NCBI GenBank assembly: GCA_963556255.1
Contig: OY744609.1
Coordinates: 7,125,237-7,189,236, forward strand
Reading direction: 5' to 3'
DNA from: Allolobophora icterica
Taxonomy: Eukaryota > Annelida > Clitellata > Crassiclitellata > Lumbricidae
Length of the DNA: 64,000 nt
Shown here: positions 55,289 through 64,000 of the stretch, one piece after another
Numbering within the stretch: position 1 is the stretch's first letter
Layout of the letters: every line of letters starts with the position of its first letter
Translations under genes and position numbers: made by a program
Notes under the pieces: model-generated
What the model was told of the DNA's origin: nothing
The model's input: the letters and a program-made list of their open reading frames with translations, nothing else
The model's database searches: none

Positions 55289-55904
55289 GATATCGCATAT
55301 CGCTGGTGGTGCACTTCGCACGTATGTTTATAAACACTTTCCTCCCTGGAGGGGATCTGAGTCACGATCTGTGGATTAACGGTCTAGGAAACAAACTACT
55401 AGAATGTCGCGCATTCCACACACCTGCCAGCCTTCTCATTCGTCATCAAACTCTAAATCACGACTTACATTGAAACTCGGCTATATATAACATCTGCAAA
55501 CAATTTCTCCGAAATTCTAGAGAAAAAAGCATTAGCACCGGTTGACAGAACGAACCACAGCTCGGCAATCCCATGGCATAAAAACTAGACGACATCGTGA
55601 CGACCTGGGAAGGTTATTTAACGGTCCAGTAACTCTCTGAACTAGGCTAGCGAGCAGGCCGCCTTAGCGACAATCGCGCGGCTCGCTTAAAGCTTATCCG
55701 CAACGGAGCATGACGTAACAGACCCGGTGACATTTTAAACGAAGATAAAGGGGAACGAAAGAGGATTTGTCGGCTACGAGCAGAGCAGGTGATGCCATTA
55801 AGTGTATTCGCGTGATCTGAGGAGTACCTGACCGACCTAACAAGAGCTTCTGGTTCACCTATACGCAGGTAACAAGAAACAGCTGAACGATTTCTCATCG
55901 AATA

Positions 55905-56010
55905 GCTCGGAATCGTAATCGTAATCGTAAGCTCCAAATTTCTAAAGCGCTACTCTAAAGTTAAGCGCGAAGCATCGGCTTATTCACGAGCGCTTCGTCA
56001 AGTCAGAGGT
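55905..56010 (-). mobile_element. LINE/SINE 3' end, antisense
   Basis: CGTAATCGTAATCGTAAGC tail, then AAAGCGCTACTCTAAAG and TTATTCACGAGCGCTTCGTC. Confidence 0.5.
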
Positions 56011-56039
56011 GTGTTCAGAGATGCTAAGCGCGGTAAGAA

Positions 56040-56110
56040 GGTAGGTAGGTAGGGTAGATAGGGTAGGTAATCTAAGTTTCGGCATGGTACGGTAGGTTAT
56101 GGTTAAAGTA
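56040..56110. repeat. (GGTA)n-type tract
   Basis: GGTAGGTAGGTAGGGTAG and variants. Confidence 0.75.
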
Positions 56111-56154
56111 GCAAATTAAAGTTTGGTGGTAATTGTAACTGATTGCAGTTAATA

Positions 56155-56285
56155 GGCCTAACTTCAATGGCGTCATTGTCTATTGCACAAGGTATCAACC
56201 GATGGCGCACCAGGTTAATATCCAGAAGATCAGCCAGTAAGACAGAGAGGCAGCCTATTGTGGATAAGCAATTTGAAAAAGGTAG
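56155..56285. mobile_element. SINE-like element
   Basis: TTCAATGGCGTCATTGTC, AGGTATCAACCGATGGCGC and TATTGTGGATAAGCAATTTG, matching 24868-25035. Confidence 0.55.
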
Positions 56286-56289
56286 ATCT

Positions 56290-56480
56290 TAAAGTAGAGG
56301 TAAGATCATATAGGTAATGTATGGTGAAGTATGGTAAGGCATAGGGTAAGGTATCGTTAGGTAGGATAAGGTAGGGTAAGATAAGGTAAGATAGGGTAAT
56401 GTAGAGTAAGATAAGGTAAGGTAGGGTAAGGTATGGTAAGATAAGTTAAGGTATGGTAAGGTATGATGAGGTAGGGTTAC
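56290..56480. repeat. (GGTAA)n-type tract
   Basis: AAGGTAGGGTAAGATAAGG pentamers. Confidence 0.85.
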
Positions 56481-56649
56481 TTGACTATTACTCAAATACT
56501 ATTTAGCGCCATCTATGAATGTCTCGCTTGGAGTTGAACATGTACACGCATTACCTTATACCTTGAACATTCTATAGTGAAATAATATAAAATGTAGATA
56601 TCGAATTGTATAATGGTTACATATAGGACTATGTATATTGTGAATATAT

Positions 56650-57010
56650 CTATTGCTGTATATATAGACACAGCGGGTCTCGCCCCCAAATATTTAATTG
56701 ATGTAATTCACCGGCCTCTTTCTGTCTCCTCGCATAGGCCACTTCGCTCCTTTAACAGATTGGATCTTTGAGTTCCTCATACTAGAACTGTACAGCTATG
56801 GTGAAGCCCGATCTTTTGCCTCAATTGGTCCCTCTCTCTGGAATACACTGTCACCTTCTACTCGCTCTCAAATATTAGCAGGTAACCCCTCATCTTCTTT
56901 TGCTTTCCTCAAGACTTATTTCTTTTCTTGTGACCTTGCGCACTGGTAGCGCCTCTGAGCGGTTCACCCTGCTAGAGGCGCTTTATAAATGTTTAAATAC
57001 AATACAATAG
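56650..57010 (+). mobile_element. LINE ORF2 C-terminus and 3' end
   Basis: Reads YGEARSFASIGPSLWNTLSP and AFLKTYFFSCDLAHW to a stop, then AGAGGCGCTTTATAAATGTT and an AATACAATACAAT tail. 5' truncated. Confidence 0.78.
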
Positions 57011-57216
57011 AATACAATACAATATATATTATACATTGTAGATATTCCGATATAAACCTGTAGGCATGATATATTAAAATGAAGTGGTTTCCACAGTCAA
57101 CTATAACTCGTCTCATACACGTAAAGTTCTGGTATAATTATGTGTGTGATGAGATTTATGTGTTTGCGCATGTAGGCCAACTGCATACATACAAGCGTAT
57201 AAACATGCATACATTC

Positions 57217-57291
57217 ATAAATTATGCATGCATACATTGTTGCGGAGCCACAGCAGGTGCCTCTGCAACAACGCATGCATGCATAATTTAT
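57217..57291. repeat. 27-bp inverted repeat (hairpin)
   Basis: Arms 57217-57243 and 57265-57291 match at 25 of 27 positions, with a 21-nt loop. Confidence 0.8.
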
Positions 57292-57499
57292 CTATGTAGG
57301 CCTGCATAAATTATGTATGTATTTGTGTATAATATATCAATGTACTCTATCGCCTTGGATATACCTACAGGAAGTTCAGCACTCACGACTATTTTTAGTT
57401 GCCCTAACCAAAATACTGTACGAGGGTGAAAATGCTGGGGGTAAAACAAAAACAGTAGCTGCTTCCAAGACCAGAATTCTGGCACAGGTCATGCAAGTG

Positions 57500-57725
57500 G
57501 GTCACGGTAGCCGATTCGTTAGAGCGTTCAGTCTGTTACACCAGAGAGTGGGTTCGAGTCCCCCCCTCCTGTGAGGCGGTCATTGTGTAGAGACCTTGAG
57601 CAAGTCATTCGCTCACAATTCCTCTGCGCCATCGATGTTCTGTCGTATAGTCGTGTGTGCACTTCTGAGCTTTGGAAGGTTGGCAGTACATCAAATGCAG
57701 TTGTATTGTATTGCTTTGTGAAATC
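57500..57725 (+). mobile_element. tRNA-derived SINE
   Basis: GGTAGCCGATTCGTTAGAGC (box A-like), GTGGGTTCGAGTCCCC (box B), ATCGATGTTCTGTCGTATAG, then a TTGTATTGTATTG tail. Confidence 0.78.
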
Positions 57726-57959
57726 ACGATGGGCTCCTTGAGCTGTTGTCGTTTACGGAAGACGAGTTGTAAACTTCGAGGTCTAAACTGAGACTCGTCT
57801 GTTTTTCAATGTGCTCAGCGAGCGTAACCTCTGACCCTTCGGTTTTTCCGACAGATCCGGTTCCCACGAGAATTCTCCGACGATTTACGATTTCTAACTC
57901 AGAAGATCGATCATGGTTCGATGCCTAAACGATTGCCTGAGATTAGCTTCGATTAGATC

Positions 57960-58490
57960 TGAACTAATTGGGTGTGATTGGATAAGATAGGATATGGTGT
58001 AATAGGGTATGGCAGGGTAGGATTAAGTAGGGTAGTGTAGGGTAGGGTACGTTATGGTTGGATAGTGTAGGGTAGGGTAGGGTTGGGTTGGGTTGGGTAG
58101 GGTAGGGTAGGGTGAGGTAAGGTAGGGTAGGGTTGAGTAGTGTAGGGTTGGGTTGGGTTGGGTAGGGTAGGGTAGGGTGAGGTAAGGTAGGGTAGGGTTG
58201 AGTAGTGTAGGGTATGGTAGAGTTGGGTTTGGTAGTGTTGGGTAGGGTATGGTATGGTGGTGTAGGGTAGGGTAGGATAGGGTAGGGTAGGGTTCGATAG
58301 TGTAGGATAGTGTTAGATAGTACAGGGTATGGTAGGGTTGAATAGTGTATTGTAGTGTAGGGTAGGGTAGGGTAGGGTAGGTAGGGTAAGGTTGGGCAGA
58401 GTAGGGTTGAACGGAGTAGGATAGGGTAGGGTAGGGTAGGCATGATAAGGTAGGGTAGGGTAGGTTAGGGTAAGTAAGTTAGGGTAGGAT
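57960..58490. repeat. (GGGTA)n pentamer tract
   Basis: GTAGGGTAGGGTAGGG with GGGTT variants. A block of about 70 bp around GGGTTGGGTTGGGTAGGG is duplicated near 58075 and 58145. Confidence 0.92.
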
Positions 58491-59047
58491 TATATAGGAT
58501 ACTGTGAGATAGAATTAGGTTGTATTAGATAGCATTAGAAATTAGAATCATAATTATTAGATTGTATTAGACTGTGTTGCATTAGGTTGGATTAAATGAT
58601 TGGACTAGATTAGAAATTCGTGTACCAAAGTGTCATTTTAATCCGTTTCGATGCAACCATTGGCCTTGTCGTGTCAGAGAAAGTCTCTCTTCGTTTAGCT
58701 TACAATGCACTTCTTCCCTCACCGATCGTAAGTCGTCTGGGTGTTGTTAAATAGACATTATAGACAGTAAATCTTCGTTCAGCTGCTGTCCTTTGTGGCT
58801 GTATAAGTGAAGATAGATCAATTAAGGTTCCGCATCGTTGGTTAAGAACGACGTCGTTTGTCGTGATATGATCTCGAGGCCAAAGATGATTGGCTGCGGT
58901 CTTGTTTGCTCGTCGGATTTAGGTCTTCAAACCCTCATTCAAGTTTCAATGGATGCATTATTCAACGGGCTCAACGTAATGTATAGCCGAAATTCGTGCA
59001 TACATGTTTGCTTCCTATGCATATAGACATACATATGCACATGCATA

Positions 59048-59098
<51 letters not shown>

Positions 59099-59990
59099 GC
59101 AAAACGCAGGCAGGTAGATTTATGTATATGCTTGCAGCTGTACTTGTATGTGTGTATATTTGCTTGCATTCATGTATGCCTGTGTGTATGTAAGTGCTTG
59201 TAAATTTAAGTGCTTATTTATATAGCTCCTCTTCCAGAAAACTCATAAAGGTGCTCAGGACCTGACTACACGAGACCATGATTGATGGTCTTCATCTGCA
59301 TTCGAAATAGAGGTATAAAAAGTTGAAGAAGCTCTTGTCGCTGATTGCGTAGAACCGTGTTCCAGAATGAGGGCCGACCACTGCAAAGCTTCCATGTTGC
59401 GTTGTGAAAGTACGCGACAGGGGAAGAACTAGATCACCATGTGTTGCACAGAAAAGAGATCTGTGGCCTACAAAGATGACACTTGAATACATTACTCTCC
59501 TTAGCATAGGGTGGAGAACAACCGGCCAGACAGCTGAGTATGCGCATAAAGATCTTTTTTAAACTCAGGTCACGCACCGAAATATAAAAGGAGGCATTAG
59601 GAAGCGAAGTTATGCAAGTCTATCTCTTGGACCTGCCAACGGTTTCCGAGTCAGATGAGTTGAGCTATTCCGGGATTATTCCGGAGGCGGTTGGATGACA
59701 TCCTCACACAAAAAGATGTATTATGCCACATGAATGGTGAGAATTGTTCGAAATAATTTCGGTCGACGTCAACGGCCTTTGTTGCCATAAGATGTCGTTA
59801 AACTCTGGAACACAACCACCGCGGATGATGACTCATGACGATAACACAAGACCACGAGGCGCTCCAAAAGAGTGTCATGATCGACAGTATCAAAGGCCGC
59901 ACTCACATCAAAACGAGCTAGTTGGTCGCATAAACTTGTCAGAGATATAGACAGACAGAGAGATACATGCATCTGATATTACATTCCATG
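58491..59990. other. Intergenic with minor repeats
   Basis: Contains (TA)n/(AC)n at 59053-59098 and a TATAGCTCCTC fragment near 59220. No exon recognised. Confidence 0.45.
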
Positions 59991-60009
59991 TCATAATGCA
60001 TCATTTCCT

Positions 60010-60340
60010 TCATTCATACATGCACACGTACATACATACATACATATATACAATACATACATACATACATACATACATACATACATACATACATACATAC
60101 ATACATACATACATACATACATGCACAAATACATACATACATGCACACATGCACACATGCATTCATACATACATACATACATACAAACATGCACATATGC
60201 ATACATACATACATACATACATACATGCGTACGTACATACGTACGTATATACAATACATACATACATGCATACGTGTACATGGATGCATTCAAAAATACA
60301 TACATGAATACGTACATGCTTACATGCGTACATCCATACA
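60010..60340. repeat. (CATA)n microsatellite before the paralogue
   Basis: Purest at 60056-60120. It ends about 18 bp before the acceptor of the paralogue start exon. Confidence 0.94.
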
Positions 60341-60358
60341 TGTATCTTTTCTTTTCAG

Positions 60359-60442
60359 TATAAATGGGGCAACAGGTGCTCCGCGGCGTGGCCTTCGTCA
60401 TGCTTCAGACTCTTCTCGTCAACGTAGCAAACGCTCAGATCG
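60359..60442 (+). CDS. Paralogue exon 1: start and signal peptide
   Basis: The ATG at 60364 sits five bases after a TTTTCTTTTCAG acceptor, as in the first gene. Translation MGQQVLRGVAFVMLQTLLVN continues VANAQI. Donor GTCAGA, phase 1. An untranslated exon upstream is implied. Confidence 0.82.
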
Positions 60443-60702
60443 GTCAGAGCAGTTACCTTTACAATGAGCTCAGACTGACATAACCACTCTAGTCACAAAA
60501 TATATTTAACCTTACTGTACAGTGTAAAGTAACAGATAATAAATTATTTAATTTTGCACATCAATAAATGAATTATTATTCGCACCTATGTCTGACTGTC
60601 TGTCTGTCTGTCTGTATGTATGTCTGTCTGTCTGTCTGTCTGTATGTATGTCTGTCTGTCTGTCTGTCTTTCTGTATGTCTGTCTGTCTGTCTTTCTGTC
60701 TT

Positions 60703-60771
<69 letters not shown>

Positions 60772-60951
60772 ACATATGTCTCTAATTTGTATCGTTAACA
60801 ATAAATTAGAAAGATTATGATCATTTACATGAGCAGTTGATACATAAATAATACTGTAAATAAAAATTGTAATTATTGTTATTAATAATTTTATCATTAT
60901 TAATGTTATTACTACTTCAGTCATAGTAGTAATAATATTATTATTATTTAA

Positions 60952-61029
<78 letters not shown>

Positions 61030-62657
61030 GTAATTATTAGTATTATTTTTATGATCTCTCGGGGACTTAAATATTACTTAACATAGAGAGAAACATCTGG
61101 AACGGCCACTATTCGTCAGGTCCTGGTAGATAGATAGTGCCTTGGAAAGTAACAGAGCATTGAAGCCCTGGATTGTCAACTCCAGGCGTTGGAAAAGGCA
61201 TGATGTGTCTTGTACATGACGAGAGACGGTGCTGAGGCTCTATCCCAGCGATGTGATGAAGGCCATGCCATCGTTATCAATGGGACCTAGGGTTCATAAG
61301 GTCAAGGGGACAAAGTGGTAAATAGCCATGAATTTCACGTTTATGCGAATAGCCCAAAAGTTTAATTATTATAATCATTGATATTATTGACATTGACAGG
61401 ATGTACGAAGAAACTGGACTTGGCCATTGTTCTCGATGGTTCGGGCGATGGGTGTCCATCGTCCAGTTGTACCAATTGGCAACTCTACAAGTCCTTTGTC
61501 CATCGATTGATGGACAATATGGTCGTCGGACCGGACAATGTCAGGGTGGCCCTCGTGTCGTTTGCTGACTATGCTTCCGTACAGGCTGGTCTGACAACGT
61601 CAGTAGATCTTCGTTTCTTATCGTAATCGTAATCATGATCATACATTTAATGTCATTAATTAAATTATACTTTTCCACCCAGATAATTATCGTCTTCTGT
61701 AGCCACGATAGACACACTGACAATATCATCTCTATGCACTAATAACTTCTATAGAGCCGATGTCCAGTGTGCGAGGTATCAAGCGATGACACTCCAGAAC
61801 AAAGCCGTAATCAGTTCAAAATCCAGTCCGTTAAGATAGACAGCAATTGCTAATTACAACTCATTATTATGAGACATGGTAGCTGACTGATTACAGTGCT
61901 CGCCTTGTAACGCGGTTCGATTCTCCTCCTCTGAGACGGGTACTGTGTAGGGATCTTGAGCAGGTTCTTCACTCACAATTGCTCAGCTAGTGGCGCTTGA
62001 CAAATGCACAGTAGTGGTAGTGTTAGTAGTACTGTAGTGATAGTAATAGTAGTTGTTGTTGTGGTGGTGGTGGAGGTGGTGGTGGTGGTGGTGGTGGTGG
62101 TAGTTGTTGTTGTTGTTGATGTTGCTGTAGTAGTAGGAGTAGTAGTAATTGTACTGGTAGACAGTGGTAGTAGCAATAGCAGCAATAATAATGATAATAA
62201 TACTAATAATTGTAGCTATTCGGATAAGAGCTCTCTGCTTGGTGCCATTGATAACTACAAGTATTCCGGTGGGGGTAGAAACACCTACGCTGGCCTTCGT
62301 TCCCTCTTCGACGACGTCTTCATCTCAACGAAGGGGGATCGCCCTAGCGATCCCAACGTGGTTGTCTTCATAACAGATGGATCGCCAAATCGGGATCAGG
62401 ATAAGCTGAGAACTGGGATTCTCTTAGTTCGAAATCTTGGGATAAAGATGCTTGTTGTCGGAGTTTCGAATAACGCCGACGAAAATATTATCAGACAGAT
62501 ATCGTCAGCTCAACCAAAGGTAAGAAGGACGGATATTGATAGCATTGAGGATTGGACTTTGGTGCGTCATCGTTTGATGCCTTGTGCAATAGACATCGGC
62601 ACTGCAGAAGTTGTGAGTTAGTAACACTGATGATGATGATGATGATGATTATTATTA

Positions 62658-62751
<94 letters not shown>

Positions 62752-62986
62752 TTTTTTTTTTACCCGAGGTATATAGGATCCCTCAGGTGTCAGATACTAC
62801 TTAAATATGTTGACTCTGGAGTGGCCGTCCTGGTCAAGATCTGGAACAACGAAAGTGCTGTGGAAGGCAACTGCGTTGAAACGCTGAATAGCTATGGATA
62901 TGCGTTGAAACAAATAACTGGTTTCTCTTGGGTCTCCTGAAGTCTGGTGCAGGAGACGCCCTAGGTCGGCGAGAAATGCCAGTTTC

Positions 62987-63074
<88 letters not shown>

Positions 63075-63136
63075 TTCCCGAGGTACATGTAATCCCTCAG
63101 GAGTCTAACAAATTATGCTAGGAGCTGTTGTTGTTG

Positions 63137-63219
<83 letters not shown>

Positions 63220-63602
63220 TTTATTTTTTTTTAATTTTTTTATTATACATATGACCCCTCGATTACAATTACAGTCCAGCAATCGATGGACTTCGATACT
63301 AGGTCAATTAATTAATTTATTATTATTATTATTATTATAATTATTACTTTTATCATGATTCTTATTACTGTTATTATTATTGTTCAGTTTTAAATAAGTA
63401 AAATCATTATATAAATATAGTCAGCGGATAGCTAATTGTTTAATTAAACTGCTTGTTTAATTAAACTGATTGTTTAATTACGCTAATAGACCTCAATTGT
63501 TGTTCCTTGTTCAGATCAACGAGACTTATTTTCTCGTGAGGGACATAAACTTACTCGACACCATTCGCTACCAACTCCAAAATCTCATTTGTCCTTCGTT
63601 GG
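60364..63602 (+). CDS. Tandem paralogue: signal peptide plus VWA domain (partial, continues past window)
   Basis: Four coding exons seen: 60364-60442, 61400-61598, 62216-62519 and 63515-63602. Phases 1, 2, 0 and 1 at the junctions match exons 1, 2, 3 and 7 of the upstream gene. The product is a signal peptide ending in Ala-Gln-Ile and one VWA domain with MIDAS loop DGSGD, threonine in GGGRNTYAGL and aspartate in VVFITDGSPN. A short Cys-bounded loop follows the MIDAS. Inferred: a secreted or membrane matrix protein of the same family, made by local duplication. Whether a collagen region follows cannot be seen. Confidence 0.85.
60592..60770. repeat. (CTGT)n microsatellite, paralogue intron 1
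   Basis: CTGT run with TATG and TTTC variants. Confidence 0.94.
60940..61030. repeat. (AAT)n-(ATT)n palindrome
   Basis: AAT at 60951-60983 followed by ATT to 61028, self-complementary. Confidence 0.9.
61400..61598 (+). CDS. Paralogue exon 2: VWA, first half
   Basis: CTKKLDLAIVLDGSGDGC, then a four-residue loop, CTNWQLYKSF and VRVALVSFADYASV. Donor GTCAGT after ACAAC, phase 2, matching exons 2, 5 and 25 of the first gene. Confidence 0.85.
61738..61850. mobile_element. SINE-like element
   Basis: TAATAACTTCTATAGAGCCG, AGGTATCAAGCGATGACAC and CCGTTAAGATAGACAG. Confidence 0.5.
61885..62010 (+). mobile_element. tRNA-like SINE remnant
   Basis: ACGCGGTTCGATTCTCC box B and GGGATCTTGAGCAGGTTC, similar to the SINE at 57500. 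Confidence 0.55.
62020..62205. repeat. (GGT)n and (AGT)n trinucleotide tract
   Basis: AGT, GTT and GGT runs that reach the acceptor of paralogue exon 3. Confidence 0.9.
62216..62519 (+). CDS. Paralogue exon 3: VWA, second half
   Basis: YSDKSSLLGAIDNYKYSGGG, then the Thr loop, VVVFITDGSPNRD and MLVVGVSNNADE, ending Ala-Gln-Pro-Lys with donor GTAAGA in phase 0. The acceptor AATAATTGTAG lacks a real pyrimidine tract because microsatellites abut it. Confidence 0.83.
62628..62762. repeat. (GAT)n and (ATT)n microsatellite
   Basis: ATT run ending in a T11 stretch. Confidence 0.95.
62985..63240. repeat. Two (ATT)n microsatellites
   Basis: 62987-63074 and 63137-63220, separated by CCCGAGGTACATGTAATCCC, which resembles the start of the spacer at 62762. 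Confidence 0.95.
63515..63602 (+). CDS. Paralogue exon 4: VWA C-terminal segment
   Basis: An 88-nt exon: INETYFLVRDINLLDTIRYQ, then LQNLICPSL. Same length and phases as exon 7 of the first gene. Acceptor TTGTTCAG, donor GTGAGT. Confidence 0.83.
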
Positions 63603-63639
63603 GTGAGTGTTGATGAAAATCGCCAGCTATTAATAAAAA

Positions 63640-63960
63640 AGCATTGATATAGCGCCGTCAAAATCATCAAACATGAAACCATAACTATCCATCACAATAA
63701 GTCAGTTTTTTTCTTTTAATAGGCTGACGTCTTAAGTTTTAGATTACAACTACTGGCAATTATAAATTTAATAGCGTTCAATTATCATGCGAAACTGAAA
63801 TACTTAAATTGATTAAATATAGAATTCGGTCAACCTCGTCAGCAGAACATTTTTGCTTCCTGTACTCGTTCATTCATTCATTTATTCATTCATTCATTCA
63901 TTAAATCAGAAGAAATATAGCGCTGCTCCTAGATACTTACTCAGAGGCGCTTCCAGCCCA
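63640..63960. mobile_element. TATAGCGCC-family fragments and (ATTC)n
   Basis: GATATAGCGCCGTCAAAATC at 63645 and AATATAGCGCTGCTCC then AGAGGCGCTTCC at 63914-63955. ATTC run at 63868-63902. Confidence 0.45.
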
Positions 63961-64000
63961 ATACTTCGGCGGTGTAGTTTTCAGATGCTTGTAAAAGGTG

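Noticed and set aside
55647..55937. 96-residue minus-strand ORF, Ser/Arg-rich
   Set aside because: It overlaps the antisense LINE/SINE end and its TAATCG tail (which reads Thr-Ile-Thr-Ile). No domain is recognised.

Overview
This is eukaryotic DNA from an animal. Coding sequence sits in short exons with GT/AG boundaries, and the proteins are extracellular-matrix types: von Willebrand A (VWA), collagen triple helix, EGF-like, transmembrane. The window is unusually rich in microsatellites, minisatellites and small hAT-type DNA transposons. A marine invertebrate, perhaps a non-vertebrate deuterostome, is my best guess. The species cannot be fixed from the sequence alone.

One large plus-strand gene fills 0.5-43.5 kb. 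I could assemble 31 coding exons from its signal-peptide ATG (534) to its stop (43529). The spliced CDS is 6225 nt (2074 residues) and every junction agrees in phase. Domain order: signal peptide; VWA1; short Pro/Thr-rich linker; VWA2; a collagenous stretch of about 930 residues in 16 exons; one EGF-like module; VWA3; VWA4; three EGF-like or partial EGF-like modules; a transmembrane helix; a Ser-rich tail of about 64 residues. The predicted product is a type I membrane-anchored collagen-like adhesion or matrix protein. VWA domains would bind ligands and the rod would act as a spacer or trimerisation element. The collagen triplets are rich in Gly-Ala-Thr and Gly-Ser-Thr, with Thr rather than Pro dominating the Y position.

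The introns are packed with tandem repeats: a 168-bp higher-order array of telomere-like hexamers (1.5-2.2 kb), a splice-donor-containing 58-bp array (6.9-7.2 kb), long (GGAT)n and (GAGT)n tracts, compound AAT/ATT/ACT/AGT palindromes (17.5-18.2 kb), a 97-bp inverted repeat (24.5-24.8 kb), an AGGTCA-rich stretch (26.4-26.85 kb) and a 6.4-kb, 41-bp satellite inside VWA3 (30.1-36.5 kb).

From 43.5 to 60.3 kb I see no host gene. The region holds hAT-type miniature elements with 8-bp target duplications (one nested in another, itself inside a LINE), LINE 3' fragments, tRNA-derived SINEs and simple repeats. A second, paralogous gene starts at 60364 with the same signal-peptide exon, VWA exon splits and intron phases, and runs off the right edge. 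The locus is therefore a tandem family of VWA-bearing secreted or membrane proteins.
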